Shown here piece after piece: positions 36,656 to 46,564 of a DNA stretch of 64,000 nt. The position numbers were made by a program, and so were the translations under genes. The stretch is taken from positions 993,501 to 1,057,500 of the forward strand of contig NZ_FSQT01000002.1 of NCBI RefSeq assembly GCF_900143515.1. Direction: 5' to 3'. The notes beneath the pieces are model-generated. The model was not told the DNA's origin. It saw nothing but the letters and a program-made list of their open reading frames with translations, and did not search any database. Positions within the stretch are counted from its first letter, which is position 1. Each line of letters begins with the position of its first letter. The stretch is from Micromonospora cremea (GTDB lineage: Bacteria; Actinomycetota; Actinomycetes; Mycobacteriales; Micromonosporaceae).

Positions 36656-39600
36656 CTACTCGGTCGGCTCGGTGGGGGGCAGCGGCGAGGTGCGGCTGCG
36701 GGGCAGCCGCAGCACCTCGAACTGGTCCGTGCCCTCCACCAGCGCGCCCGACGGCGCGGGCCGCCCTGCCTGCCGCGCACCCTCGGCGTGCGTCGCCGCC
36801 GGTGCACCGGACGGCACCGCCACCTTGTTCGGGCTGGCCGGCTCGGCGGTCTCCGGGTCGGTCGGCCCGGTCAGCGGCGCATCGCCGGAGCGCCGCCGGC
36901 GGCGCCGCTCCCGCAGCGACTCCTTGGTGTGTTCCACCATCGTGTACAGCGTCGGCACCAGGATCAGCGTCAGCAGCGTCGAACTGAGCAGTCCACCGAT
37001 CACCACGACAGCCAGCGGCTGGGAGATGAAGCCACCCTCGCCGGTCAGCCCGAGCGCCATCGGCAGCAGCGCGAAGATGGTCGCGACCGCCGTCATCAGG
37101 ATCGGGCGCAGCCGGCGCCGGCCGCCCTCGACCACCGCGTCCCGGACCCCCATGCCCTGGGCCCGGTACTGGTTGATCAGGTCGAGCAGCACGATCGCGT
37201 TGGTCACCACGATGCCGACCAGCATCAGCACGCCGATCAACGCCGGCACGCCCAGCGGCGTCCCGGTGACCAGCAGCAGGCCGATCGCGCCGGTCGCCGC
37301 GAACGGGATGGAGATCAGCAGGACCAGCGCCTGGGTGAGGCTGCGGAACGTGGCCACCATGATCAGGAACACGATCGCGATCGCGGCCAGCACCGCCAGG
37401 CCCAGGTCGCCGAAGGCGTCCGCCTGGTCCGCGCTGACCCCGCCGATGGTCAGGCTCGCGCCCGGCACGTCGATGGCGTCCAGCCGCTTCTGCAGCTCCT
37501 GGCTTGTCGCGCCCAGGTTCGAGCCGGTCGCCGTGCCGGTCACCGAAACACTGCGCTCACCGTCGATCCGGGTGACCTGTTGCGGCCCCTCGCCCTGGGT
37601 CACGGTCGCGATGTCGCCCAGCTTGACCGGACCCACCGGCAGCGCCCGCAGCTCCTCCACCGACACCGGCGGCCGCGTGCCCAGCCGCAGCACCACGTTC
37701 TGCTGCTGACCGTCGAGCGTGACCTGGCCCAGCGGCGCCCCGCGGAACGCCTGCGAGACGAGCTGACCCACTGCGGCCTCGGTGAGCCCGACCCGACCGG
37801 CAGCGACCCGGTCGACGGACACGTCGACGCGCGGCACCCGGTCGGCCAGGCTGGTGGAGACGTCCTCGACGTCCGGGACCCCGGCCATCGCCGTCCGGGC
37901 CGCCTCGGCCGCCCTGGTCAGCACCTCCGGGTCGCTGGCCTGGACGATCACCTCCAGCTGGCTGGTCGAAGCGTCCTGCCCGCCGCCGAAGCTGATCTCG
38001 CCCAGCCCGGTGCCGAGGGTGTCGAACTCCTTGCGCAGCACCTCACGCATCTGCTTCGCGTCGGTGTCCCCGTCGAGTGCCACGGACCAGGACGCGACGT
38101 TGTTGCCACCGCCGCCGGCCCACGGGTTGTCCCCGCCACCCGCGGTCACCTGGTACGTCTCGACCCCGTCGGTACGCCCGAGCACCGTCTCGACCTGCTT
38201 GGCCGCCGCGTCGGTGGCGGCCAGGCCGCTACCCGCCGGCAGTTCCTGCCGGAAGCTGAGCGTGTCCTGACCGGAGTCGTCCAGGAAGTTGGTCTCCAGC
38301 TTCTGAGCCAGACCGAAGGTGCCGAAGAGCACCAGCAGGCCGAGCCCGACGGTGATCCAGCGGGTGGACCGCTTGCGGGTGGCGAACCCGATCACCGGGA
38401 GGTACGCCCGCTGCAACGGGCTGCGCAGCTCCTTCTCCTCCGCGACGCGCCGCACCGCCTCGTCGTCCGGGGTGCCCCCGCGCGGCTTGAGGAACCAGTA
38501 CGCCAGCACCGGAATCACGGTCAGCGACACCAGCAGCGACGCGAGCAGGGCCACCGTCACGGTGATCGCGAACGGCGCGAAGAGCTGCCCGACGAACCCG
38601 CCGACCAGCGCGATCGGCGCGAACACCGCGACCGTGGTGAGGGTGGACGCGGTCACCGCGCCGGCCACCTCGCGGACGCCGGTGATGATCGCGTGCCGCT
38701 TCTCCTCGCCGTACTCCAGGTGTCGTTTGATGTTCTCCAACACCACGATCGAGTCGTCCACCACCCGACCGACCGCGATGGTCAGCGCGCCGAGGGTGAG
38801 CAGGTTGAGCGAGTAGTCACCGATCCACAGGGCGATCAGGGCGACCAGCACGGAGAGCGGGATGGAGACCGCGGTGACCACGGTCGACCGCACCGACAGC
38901 AGGAAGACCAGGATGACGATGACCGCCATCAGCAGGCCCAGCAGGCCCTCGGTGGTCAGCGACTCGATCGACTTCTCGACGAACGGCGCCTGGTCGAAGG
39001 CCACGGTCAGCTCGGCGCCGGAGGCGTCCTTCAGGTCAGCCAGCCGGTCCCGGATCTCGTGCGAGATCTCCACGGCGTTGCCGTCCGGCGCCGCCGTGAC
39101 CGCGATGCCGAGGCTGTCCTTGCCGTTGGTCCGGGTGATCGCGGTGGCCGGGGCGAGCTGCTGCTCGACGGTCGCCACGTCACCGAGACGGACCGGGGCG
39201 GCGCCGGGGGCGACCACGATGCCGCGCAAATCGTCGAGGGTGGCGACCGGAGTGCCGACCTGCACCGGCAGGGCCAGGCCACCGTCGGTCACCGCACCGG
39301 CCGGCACCGACACGCCGTTGGTCTTCAGCGCGGTGCCGATCGCGGTCGGCTGGAGCTTCGCCGCAGCCAGCTTGGCCGGGTCCGGGGTGACCACCACGAC
39401 GTCGTCGCGGGTCCCGGTCACCTCGACCGTACGGACCCCCTCGATGCCCTCCAGCTCCGGCACCACCGTCGCGCGCAGCTTCTCGGCGAGCGCCCGCTCG
39501 TCCGCGGCGCCGGTCGCCGCCAGCACCACCGCCGGCAGGTCGTCGGTGCTGCCCGCGATGACCTGCGGGTCGACGCTCTCCGGGAGCTGGGCGTCGATCC

Positions 39601-39943
39601 GGCTCAGCGCGGTCTGCATCTTGTTGACCACGTCGTCCAGGTCGGTGCCGAACTCGTACAGCACCTGGACGGTCGCCGCCCCCTCGCGGGAGGTCGACGT
39701 GACCTGATCCAGCCCGGGAATGCCCTGGAGCGCGTTCTCGATCGGCTCGGTCACCTGCGACTCGACGATCTCGGGTCCGGCGCCGGGATAGGCGGCCACG
39801 ATGAACGCGGCCGGGAATTCGAGCGACGGCAGCAGTTGCTGCTTCAGCGACGGTACGGCGAACGCTCCGAACGCCGTGGTCACCACCGCGATGAGGGCGA
39901 CCAGCCCTCGGTTGGCGAGGCTGAATCTGGCGAGCAGCGACAT
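36656..39943 (-). CDS. efflux RND transporter permease (HAE1/AcrB-SwrC type)
   Basis: Twelve-helix proton-driven pump with two large extracytoplasmic loops, 1095 residues. N-terminal helix GLVALIAVVTTAFGAFAVPSL, then PGAGPEIVESQVTEPIENAL. The proton-relay Asp pair is in GRVVDDSIVVLENIKRHLE, and the second half has GVVVTNAIVLLD-like VGIVVTNAIVLLDLIN. No membrane-fusion protein or outer-membrane partner lies nearby, as expected for a Gram-positive SwrC-like member. The C-terminus is a charged cytoplasmic tail. Probable role: export of amphiphiles, lipopeptides or drugs. Confidence 0.92.
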   Translation of the reverse strand: MSLLARFSLANRGLVALIAVVTTAFGAFAVPSLKQQLLPSLEFPAAFIVAAYPGAGPEIVESQVTEPIENALQGIPGLDQVTSTSREGAATVQVLYEFGTDLDDVVNKMQTALSRIDAQLPESVDPQVIAGSTDDLPAVVLAATGAADERALAEKLRATVVPELEGIEGVRTVEVTGTRDDVVVVTPDPAKLAAAKLQPTAIGTALKTNGVSVPAGAVTDGGLALPVQVGTPVATLDDLRGIVVAPGAAPVRLGDVATVEQQLAPATAITRTNGKDSLGIAVTAAPDGNAVEISHEIRDRLADLKDASGAELTVAFDQAPFVEKSIESLTTEGLLGLLMAVIVILVFLLSVRSTVVTAVSIPLSVLVALIALWIGDYSLNLLTLGALTIAVGRVVDDSIVVLENIKRHLEYGEEKRHAIITGVREVAGAVTASTLTTVAVFAPIALVGGFVGQLFAPFAITVTVALLASLLVSLTVIPVLAYWFLKPRGGTPDDEAVRRVAEEKELRSPLQRAYLPVIGFATRKRSTRWITVGLGLLVLFGTFGLAQKLETNFLDDSGQDTLSFRQELPAGSGLAATDAAAKQVETVLGRTDGVETYQVTAGGGDNPWAGGGGNNVASWSVALDGDTDAKQMREVLRKEFDTLGTGLGEISFGGGQDASTSQLEVIVQASDPEVLTRAAEAARTAMAGVPDVEDVSTSLADRVPRVDVSVDRVAAGRVGLTEAAVGQLVSQAFRGAPLGQVTLDGQQQNVVLRLGTRPPVSVEELRALPVGPVKLGDIATVTQGEGPQQVTRIDGERSVSVTGTATGSNLGATSQELQKRLDAIDVPGASLTIGGVSADQADAFGDLGLAVLAAIAIVFLIMVATFRSLTQALVLLISIPFAATGAIGLLLVTGTPLGVPALIGVLMLVGIVVTNAIVLLDLINQYRAQGMGVRDAVVEGGRRRLRPILMTAVATIFALLPMALGLTGEGGFISQPLAVVVIGGLLSSTLLTLILVPTLYTMVEHTKESLRERRRRRRSGDAPLTGPTDPETAEPASPNKVAVPSGAPAATHAEGARQAGRPAPSGALVEGTDQFEVLRLPRSRTSPLPPTEPTE

Positions 39944-40092
39944 CGGCCTGGCTCACTCCTGAAAGAGAATGCGGGCGGGGATACCCGAAAGTGTGCCTGA
40001 CTCGATCACCCCCGCCCCCGCCGGACCCCTGCCGTCCCAACGCGGCCGCGTCACGCCCCCACGCCGCCGCCGTGCCGGCTGGCGCGGGCCGC

Positions 40093-41142
40093 TCAGACCA
40101 GATCGAGGGCGCGGGCCGCGGCCAGCGGGTCGTTCGCGATGGTCACCGGGGCCGGCGCGGTCGAGATCGCCCATTCCGGGTCCTTGAGGCCGTGACCGGT
40201 CACCGTGCAGACCACCGTCGAACCGGCCGGGATCGCGCCCGCCGCGGCCTGCTGGAGCAGACCGGCCACGCTGGCCGCGCTGCCCAGCTCGACGAAGACC
40301 CCCACCTCGCGGGCGAGCAGCCGGTACGCGGACAGGATCTCCCGGTCGGTCACCGCCGCGATCAGGCCACCCGAGGCGTCCCGCGCGTCCAGCGCCCTGG
40401 TCCAGCTCGCCGGGTTGCCGATCCGGATCGCGGTGGCGATGGTCGACGGCTCCGGCACCACCTGACCGGTGACGATCGGCGCCGCGCCGGCGGCCTGGAA
40501 GCCGTACATCTTCGGCGCCCGGGTGGTGGTGCCGGCGGCGTGCTCCTCCGCGTACCCCATCCAGTAGGCGGAGATGTTGCCGGCGTTGCCGACCGGCAGG
40601 CAGTGGATGTCGGGCGCGTCACCGAGCGCCTCGACGATCTCGAAGGCGGCCGTCTTCTGCCCGTGCAGCCGGTCGATGTTGACCGAGTTGACCAGCGCGA
40701 CCGGATAGTCCTGGGCGAGCTTGGCGGCCGTCGCCAGGCAGTCGTCGAAGTTGCCGTTCACCTGGAGCAGCTTGGCGCCGTGCACCAGCGCCTGGGCCAG
40801 CTTGCCCAGCGCGATCTTGCCCTGCGGCACCAGCACCGCGCAGGTCAGCCCGGCCCGTGCCGCGTACGCGGCGGCGGAGGCGCTGGTGTTGCCGGTGGAG
40901 GCGCAGATGATGGCCTTGTTGCCGGCCTCGACCGCCTTGGAGACCGCGAGGGTCATCCCGCGGTCCTTGAACGAGCCGGTCGGGTTGGCCCCCTCCACCT
41001 TGAGGTGCACGTCGCACCCGATCCGGGCGGAGAGCACCGGCGCGGGCAGCAGCGGGGTGTTCCCCTCGTGCAGCGTGACGACGGGCGTGGCCGCGGTGAC
41101 CGGCAGCCGGTCCCGGTACGCCTCGATCAGACCCCGCCACAT
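40093..41142 (-). CDS. thrC: threonine synthase
   Basis: PLP enzyme converting O-phosphohomoserine into threonine; 349 residues, the short class. The PLP Lys is Lys59 in [45 protein letters not shown] and the late [13 protein letters not shown] are conserved. GAGGAGAG precedes the ATG. It lies 139 nt downstream of hom in the same orientation, probably the same operon (lysA-hom-thrC). Confidence 0.95.
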   Translation of the reverse strand: MWRGLIEAYRDRLPVTAATPVVTLHEGNTPLLPAPVLSARIGCDVHLKVEGANPTGSFKDRGMTLAVSKAVEAGNKAIICASTGNTSASAAAYAARAGLTCAVLVPQGKIALGKLAQALVHGAKLLQVNGNFDDCLATAAKLAQDYPVALVNSVNIDRLHGQKTAAFEIVEALGDAPDIHCLPVGNAGNISAYWMGYAEEHAAGTTTRAPKMYGFQAAGAAPIVTGQVVPEPSTIATAIRIGNPASWTRALDARDASGGLIAAVTDREILSAYRLLAREVGVFVELGSAASVAGLLQQAAAGAIPAGSTVVCTVTGHGLKDPEWAISTAPAPVTIANDPLAAARALDLV

Positions 41143-41281
41143 GTCGCTCTCCTCGCCTCAACCGTCGCGCCGACCTGAGGATCGGGTCACCCTGGACCAG
41201 CCTGCCGGAGTGACCGGCGGCAGACCCGCGGTTACCCACCTGGCGGGACGAGCGGGCCCGTCCCACCACCGGGTCAACGAC

Positions 41282-42604
41282 TCACACCCCGCCCTCGACC
41301 CGCAGCACGCTGGTCACCGACCGCACGATGTCCAGGCCGCGCAGCTCGTCCACGGTCGCGGCGAGCGCGGCGTCGGGCGCCACGTGGGTGACGATCACCA
41401 GCTCGGCGTCGCCGTCCCGGCCGGGCGAGCCGCCGGCGGAACCCTGCCGCACGGTCGCGATCGACACGTCGTGCCGGGCGAACACACCGGCCACCGCGGC
41501 CAGCACACCCGGACGGTCGGCCACGTCCAGGCTGACGTGGTAGCGGGTCAGCGCCTCGCCCATCGGCCGGACCGCCAGGTCGGCGTACGCGCTCTCGCTG
41601 GCCGCACGCACCCCGGCGAGCCGGTTGCGGGCCACCGCCACGACGTCGCCGAGCACCGCGCTGGCGGTCGGCGCGCCACCCGCGCCCCGGCCGTAGAACA
41701 TCAGCTCCCCGGCCGCGTCCGCCTCCACGAAGACCGCGTTGAACGCGTCGCCGACGCTGGCCAGCGGGTGGCTGCGCGGGATCATCGCGGGGTGCACCCG
41801 GACGCTGACCGTCTCCCGGCCGGCCGGGTCGACACCCCGGGCCGCGATGCAGAGCAGCTTGATCGTGCAGCCCATCGCCTGCGCGCTGGCCACGTCCGCG
41901 GCGGTCACCTCGGTGATCCCCTCCCGGTGCACGTCGGCGGCGCCGACCCGGGTGTGGAACGCCAGCGAGGCGAGGATCGCCGCTTTGGCCGCCGCGTCGA
42001 AGCCCTCCACGTCGGCGGTCGGGTCGGCCTCCGCGTACCCCAGCTCGGTGGCCTCCTCCAGCGCCTCGGTGAAGCCGGCGCCGGTGGCGTCCATGGCGGA
42101 GAGGATGAAGTTGGTGGTGCCGTTGACGATGCCGGTGACCCGGTTGATCCGGTCACCGTGCAGCGACTCGCGCAGCGGGCGCAGCAGCGGGATCGCCCCG
42201 GCCACGGATGCCTCGTAGTAGAGGTCGCCACCACCCTCGGCCGCCGCGTCGTGCAGCGCCACGCCGTCCTCGGCGAGCAGCGCCTTGTTGGCGGTGACCA
42301 CGCTCTTGCCGGCACGCAGCGCCTCGACCAGCCAGCTGCGGGCCGGCTCGATGCCGCCGACCACCTCGATCACGACATCCACGTCGTCGCGCTTGATCAG
42401 GCCGAGCGCGTCGGTGGTGAACAGGGTCGGGTCGATCGGCAGGTCACCGCGGTCGCGGCCGAGCCGACGGACGGCGATGCCGGCGATCTCCAGCGGAGCG
42501 CCGATCCGGGCGGCCAGGTCCGTGCCCTGCTCGTGCAGCAGCCGGACCACCTCCTGGCCGACCGTGCCACAGCCGAGCAGCGCCAAGCGCACAGGTGACG
42601 TCAT
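41282..42604 (-). CDS. hom: homoserine dehydrogenase with ACT domain
   Basis: Reduces aspartate semialdehyde to homoserine; 440 residues. NAD(P)-binding GCGTVGQEVVRLL is at the N-terminus. The catalytic region has VTANKALLAEDG, TNFILSAM and GYAEADPTADVEGFDAAAK with the conserved Lys/Asp. The C-terminal about 80 residues (YHVSLDVADRPGVLAAVAGVF) form an ACT domain, usual for threonine feedback in actinobacteria. The ATG overlaps the lysA stop (ATGA, 42601-42604), giving translational coupling. Confidence 0.96.
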   Translation of the reverse strand: MTSPVRLALLGCGTVGQEVVRLLHEQGTDLAARIGAPLEIAGIAVRRLGRDRGDLPIDPTLFTTDALGLIKRDDVDVVIEVVGGIEPARSWLVEALRAGKSVVTANKALLAEDGVALHDAAAEGGGDLYYEASVAGAIPLLRPLRESLHGDRINRVTGIVNGTTNFILSAMDATGAGFTEALEEATELGYAEADPTADVEGFDAAAKAAILASLAFHTRVGAADVHREGITEVTAADVASAQAMGCTIKLLCIAARGVDPAGRETVSVRVHPAMIPRSHPLASVGDAFNAVFVEADAAGELMFYGRGAGGAPTASAVLGDVVAVARNRLAGVRAASESAYADLAVRPMGEALTRYHVSLDVADRPGVLAAVAGVFARHDVSIATVRQGSAGGSPGRDGDAELVIVTHVAPDAALAATVDELRGLDIVRSVTSVLRVEGGV

Positions 42605-43986
42605 CCAACATCCAATGCGAGCAGGTCCTCTTCGGTCTCCCGCCGGACGATCAGACGCGCCTGGCCGTCGCGCACCGCGACCACGGGCGGCCGCGGCACG
42701 TGGTTGTAGTTGCTGGCCATGCTGCGGCAGTAGGCGCCCGTGCCGGGCACCGCGACAAGATCTCCGGGCTGCACGTCGGCGGGCAGGAATTCATCCTTCA
42801 CCACGATGTCCCCGGACTCACAGTGCTTTCCCACCACGCGGGCGAGCAACGGCTGGGCAGTCGAGGCCCGGGAGGCCAACGTCGCCGAGTACGAGGCGTC
42901 GTAGAGCGCGGTACGGATGTTGTCGCTCATCCCGCCGTCCACGCTGACGTACGTCCGGATGCCGTCGAGGTCCTTGACCGTGCCGACCTCGTAGAGGGTG
43001 AACACGGCCGGCCCGACGATGGCTCGCCCCGGCTCGATGGAGAGCCTTGGCACGGCCAGCCGCTCGGCGGCGCACTCCGAGTCGACGATCTTGCGGAGCC
43101 GCTTGGCCAGGTCCTGCGGAGTGGCCGGGTCGTCCTGGGTGGTGTACGCGATGCCGAACCCGCCGCCCAGGTCCAGCTCGGGCAGCTCCACCCCGCGCGC
43201 GTCGCGGATCTGCGCCTGCAGGGCGAGCACCCGACGGGCGGAGACCTCGAAACCGCTGGCGTCGAAGATCTGCGAGCCGATGTGCGAGTGTAGGCCGCGC
43301 AGCTCCAGCACGCCCTCGTCGAGGACCTTGAACGCGGCCGTCGCGGCGGCCCCACCGGCCAGCGAGAAGCCGAACTTCTGGTCCTCGTGGGCGGTGGCGA
43401 TGAACTCGTGGGTGTGCGCCTCGACCCCGACCGTGACCCGGACAAGCACCCGGGGGCGGACGCCCCGCTCGCGGGCCAGCGCGGTGAGCCGGTCGATCTC
43501 GGTGAACGAGTCGAGGATGATCCGCCCGACACCGGCGTCCAGCGCCCGGGACAGCTCGGCCACCGACTTGTTGTTGCCGTGGAAGCCGATCCGCTCCGGC
43601 GGCATCCCGGCCGCGAGCGCGGTGGCCAGCTCGCCACCGGTGCAGACGTCGAGGTGCAGCCCCTCCTCGTGGATCATCCGGACCACCGCCCGGCAGAGGA
43701 ACGCCTTGCCGGCGTAGTAGACGTCCTCGGTCGGGAACGCGGACCGGAAGTCCCGGCAGCGTGACCGCAGGTCGTCCTCGTCCAGCACGTACACCGGGGT
43801 GCCGAACTCGGCCGCGAGGTCGCGGACGCTCAGGCCCGCGACGGCGAGCGCGCCGTCGGCGCCGCGCGTGACGGTGCGCGGCCACAGCGCCGGCATCAGG
43901 GCGTTGACGTCGTCCGGGGTACGCAGCCAGGCCGGCCCTCGGCTGCCGATGTCACCGTGCAGGGCACCAGCCTCGTGAGCGCGCAT
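42601..43986 (-). CDS. lysA: diaminopimelate decarboxylase
   Basis: Last step of lysine synthesis, PLP-dependent, 461 residues. PLP Lys94 is in YYAGKAFLCRA; HSHIGSQIFDA, EPGRAIVGPAVFTLYEVG and the late CESGDIVVKDEFLP are conserved. It has a 30-40 residue N-terminal extension typical of actinobacterial LysA. The ATG follows the argS stop by 6 nt, and the stop overlaps hom. The argS-lysA-hom arrangement joins Arg-tRNA charging with the aspartate-family amino acids, as in corynebacteria. Confidence 0.96.
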   Translation of the reverse strand: MRAHEAGALHGDIGSRGPAWLRTPDDVNALMPALWPRTVTRGADGALAVAGLSVRDLAAEFGTPVYVLDEDDLRSRCRDFRSAFPTEDVYYAGKAFLCRAVVRMIHEEGLHLDVCTGGELATALAAGMPPERIGFHGNNKSVAELSRALDAGVGRIILDSFTEIDRLTALARERGVRPRVLVRVTVGVEAHTHEFIATAHEDQKFGFSLAGGAAATAAFKVLDEGVLELRGLHSHIGSQIFDASGFEVSARRVLALQAQIRDARGVELPELDLGGGFGIAYTTQDDPATPQDLAKRLRKIVDSECAAERLAVPRLSIEPGRAIVGPAVFTLYEVGTVKDLDGIRTYVSVDGGMSDNIRTALYDASYSATLASRASTAQPLLARVVGKHCESGDIVVKDEFLPADVQPGDLVAVPGTGAYCRSMASNYNHVPRPPVVAVRDGQARLIVRRETEEDLLALDVG

Positions 43987-43992
43987 CAGGTA

Positions 43993-45660
43993 CTACATCC
44001 TCTCGGGAGCGGAGACGCCGAGCAGGTGCAGGCCGTTGGCGATCACCGTGCGGGTGGCGTTGTTGAGCCAGAGCCGTGCCCGGTGCAGGTCGGTGACCTC
44101 CTCGTCGCCCAACGGCAGCACCCGGCAGTTGTCGTAGAAGCGGTGGAAGGAGGCGGCGACGCTCTCCTCCAGGTAGCGGGCCACCCGGTGCGGCTCCCGC
44201 AGCTCGGCGGCGGTGGCCACCACCGCCGGGAACTCGGCGAGCGCCTTGAGCAGCTCGTTCTCCTTCTCGTGCCCGAGCAGCTCGGGGCGGAAGGCCTCGG
44301 CGTCGCCCTGGACCAGCCCCACCTCGGCGGCGTTGCGGGCCACACCCGCCGTCCGGGCCGCCACGTACTGGACGTAGTAGACCGGGTTGTCGCGGGTGGC
44401 CCGGGTCCACAGCTCGATGTCGATGTCGATCGGGGAGTCGCTGGAGTAGCGGGCCAGCGCGTACCGGGAAGCGTCCACGCCGATCGCGTCGACCAGGTCC
44501 TCCAGGGTGATCACGGTGCCGGCCCGCTTGCTCATCCGCATCGGGGCGCCGTCGCTCAGCAGGCTGACCAGCTGACCGATCAGGATCTCCAGGTTGCGCT
44601 CCGGGTCATCGCCGAAGCACGCGGCCATCGCCTTCATCCGGCCGATGTAGCCGTGGTGGTCGGCGCCCAGCATGATCACGACCCGCTCGAAGCCGCGCTC
44701 CCGCTTGTCCAGGTAGTAGGCGCAGTCCGCGGCGAAGTACGTCCACTCGCCGTTGGACTTGCGCAGCACCCGGTCCTTGTCGTCGCCGAAGTCGGTGGTG
44801 CGCAGCCAGGTGGCGCCCTCGGACTCGTAGACCTGCCCCTGCTCGCGCAGCCGGGCCAGGGCGAGGTCCAGCTCACCCCGGTCGTGCAGGTCCTTCTCGT
44901 TGAAGTAGGTGTCGAACTCCACCCCGAAGTCGCGCAGCGAGGACCGGATCTCGTCGAACATCAGCGCGACGCCCTCGACCCGGAAGACCTCCTGGGCGGC
45001 GGCGTCGTCCATGGTCAGCACGTCCGGCCGACGGGCCTGGACCTCGGCGGCGATCTCCCCGATGTACGCCCCGCCGTAGCCGTCCTCCGGCGCGGCCTCA
45101 CCCTTGGCGGCGGCGAGCAGCGAGCGGGCGAACCGGTCGATCTGGGACCCGGCGTCGTTGAAGTAGTACTCCGTGCCCACCTCGGCGCCGGTGGCCCGCA
45201 GCAGCCGGCTGAGCGCGTCACCGACCGCCGCCCAGCGGACCCCGCCGATGTGCACCGGGCCGGTCGGGTTGGCCGAGACGAACTCCAGGTTGATCTTCTC
45301 GCCGGCGAGCCGGTCGCTGCGGCCGTACTCCGCGCCGGCCTCGACGATCACCCGCGCGAGCTGGCCGGCGGCGGCCGCGTCCAGCCGGATGTTCAGAAAG
45401 CCCGGCCCGGCGATCTCCACCGACTTGACCCCGGGCGCCCGGCCCAGCTCGTCGGCCAGGGCGGCGGCCAGCTCGCGCGGCGGAACGCCCACCTTCTTGC
45501 TCAACTGCAGGGCGAGCGTGGAGGCGTAATCGCCGTGCTCGGGGTTGCGGGGTCGCTCCACCGCCGTACGCTCCGGCAGCGCGGCGTGGTCCAGGCCACG
45601 CTCGGCGAAGACGGCGTGGGCAGCGGTGAGGACGACCGAGGCTAGTTCTGCAGGAGTCAC
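43993..45660 (-). CDS. argS: arginyl-tRNA synthetase
   Basis: Class I synthetase, 555 residues. The N-terminal Add1 domain is followed by the HIGH-like [15 protein letters not shown], the [16 protein letters not shown] site in place of KMSKS, and a C-terminal DALR anticodon-binding domain ([11 protein letters not shown]). The GTG at 45660 is probably leaderless: TAACAT lies 6 nt upstream. One of its substrates, tRNA-Arg(CCG), is encoded at 48281. It is divergent from the DUF3105 gene. Confidence 0.96.
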   Translation of the reverse strand: MTPAELASVVLTAAHAVFAERGLDHAALPERTAVERPRNPEHGDYASTLALQLSKKVGVPPRELAAALADELGRAPGVKSVEIAGPGFLNIRLDAAAAGQLARVIVEAGAEYGRSDRLAGEKINLEFVSANPTGPVHIGGVRWAAVGDALSRLLRATGAEVGTEYYFNDAGSQIDRFARSLLAAAKGEAAPEDGYGGAYIGEIAAEVQARRPDVLTMDDAAAQEVFRVEGVALMFDEIRSSLRDFGVEFDTYFNEKDLHDRGELDLALARLREQGQVYESEGATWLRTTDFGDDKDRVLRKSNGEWTYFAADCAYYLDKRERGFERVVIMLGADHHGYIGRMKAMAACFGDDPERNLEILIGQLVSLLSDGAPMRMSKRAGTVITLEDLVDAIGVDASRYALARYSSDSPIDIDIELWTRATRDNPVYYVQYVAARTAGVARNAAEVGLVQGDAEAFRPELLGHEKENELLKALAEFPAVVATAAELREPHRVARYLEESVAASFHRFYDNCRVLPLGDEEVTDLHRARLWLNNATRTVIANGLHLLGVSAPERM

Positions 45661-45666
45661 CGAACC

Positions 45667-45672
45667 ATGTTA
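45667..45672 (-). promoter_or_regulatory. candidate leaderless -10 (TAACAT) of argS
   Basis: TAACAT on the minus strand lies 6 nt before the argS GTG. On the other strand TAGACT (45677-45682) could serve the divergent DUF3105 gene at 45759. Confidence 0.45.
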
Positions 45673-45758
45673 TCGGGGGTAGACTCGGGCACTCGGCGGC
45701 GACCCTGCGCGTCATCCGGCCCGCCACCTCCCCTGACCGACCGACCTGACGAGGCACG

Positions 45759-46556
45759 ATGAGCATCAGCACCCCGGGCGGCCCTGAGCGCCGCCCGACC
45801 GTGGTCAGCACCGGCAAGAAGCCGGCCGCGGGCCGGCCGGCGTCCGGCGCCAAGGCCGGTTCCGGCAAGCCGGCGGGCACTCCGCGGGCAGGTGGTAAGG
45901 GTCCCCGCAAGCCGATCGCCCCGGTCAAGGTGAGCCAGGGCCGGGCCTGGGGCCCGATCGCGCTCTTCGTCGCCGTGGGCGTGCTCGCGGCCGGCATCAT
46001 CGGCTACGGCGCCTGGGCGTCGTTCCAGGGCGCCAAGCCGTGGGACAAGCGGGCGAACGCCATCGACGGCATCGTCAACATCCGCAAGTCGGACCCGGAC
46101 AGCCTGAAGTACGAGGCGCACAAGTCCGGCCCGCTGACCTACAAGTACTCGCCGCCGGTCGGTGGGGTGCACAACGCCGCCTGGCAGAACTGCATGGGCG
46201 ACGTGTACGACGCCCCGATCGCCAGCGAGCACGCGGTGCACAGCCTGGAGCACGGCGCGGTCTGGATCACCTACCGGCCGGGTCTGCCGCAGGACCAGAT
46301 CGACAAGCTCGCCGGCAAGGTGCGCGGCGTCGAGAAGATGATGTTGAGCCCGTACGAGGGTCTGGACAAGCCGATCTCGCTCCAGGCGTGGGGCTTCCAG
46401 CTCAAGGTCGACAACGCCGACGACAAGCGGATCGACGAGTTCATCAAGGACCTGCGGGTCAACGCCTCCGTCGAGGGGCCGACCGCGCTCTGCAACACGG
46501 GCATCACCGCCACCGGCACCACGCCGCGTGAGCTCCCACAGCAGCCCACCCAGTAA
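45759..46556 (+). CDS. DUF3105 membrane-anchored protein
   Basis: Protein of 265 residues. It has a basic, Gly/Pro/Ala/Lys-rich cytoplasmic tail (1-65), one membrane helix (about 67-90, GPIALFVAVGVLAAGIIGYGAW) and an extracytoplasmic DUF3105 domain. The domain has conserved GGVHNAAWQNCMGDVYDAP, SEHAVHSLEHGAVWITY and a late LCNTGI. Several His residues and two Cys could bind metal or form a disulfide. The function of DUF3105 is not known. It lies 8 nt upstream of a DUF305 gene, certainly the same operon. Confidence 0.88.
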   Translation: MSISTPGGPERRPTVVSTGKKPAAGRPASGAKAGSGKPAGTPRAGGKGPRKPIAPVKVSQGRAWGPIALFVAVGVLAAGIIGYGAWASFQGAKPWDKRANAIDGIVNIRKSDPDSLKYEAHKSGPLTYKYSPPVGGVHNAAWQNCMGDVYDAPIASEHAVHSLEHGAVWITYRPGLPQDQIDKLAGKVRGVEKMMLSPYEGLDKPISLQAWGFQLKVDNADDKRIDEFIKDLRVNASVEGPTALCNTGITATGTTPRELPQQPTQ

Positions 46557-46564
46557 GGACGGCG

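Noticed and set aside
36656..39943. Tripartite efflux system
   Set aside because: No membrane-fusion or outer-membrane channel gene accompanies the RND permease, in line with a Gram-positive SwrC-like pump.
42601..45660. Lysine or threonine riboswitch before lysA/hom/thrC
   Set aside because: Gaps are 6 nt or overlaps, and argS looks leaderless, so there is no room for a riboswitch. The 139-nt hom-thrC gap shows no clear structure.
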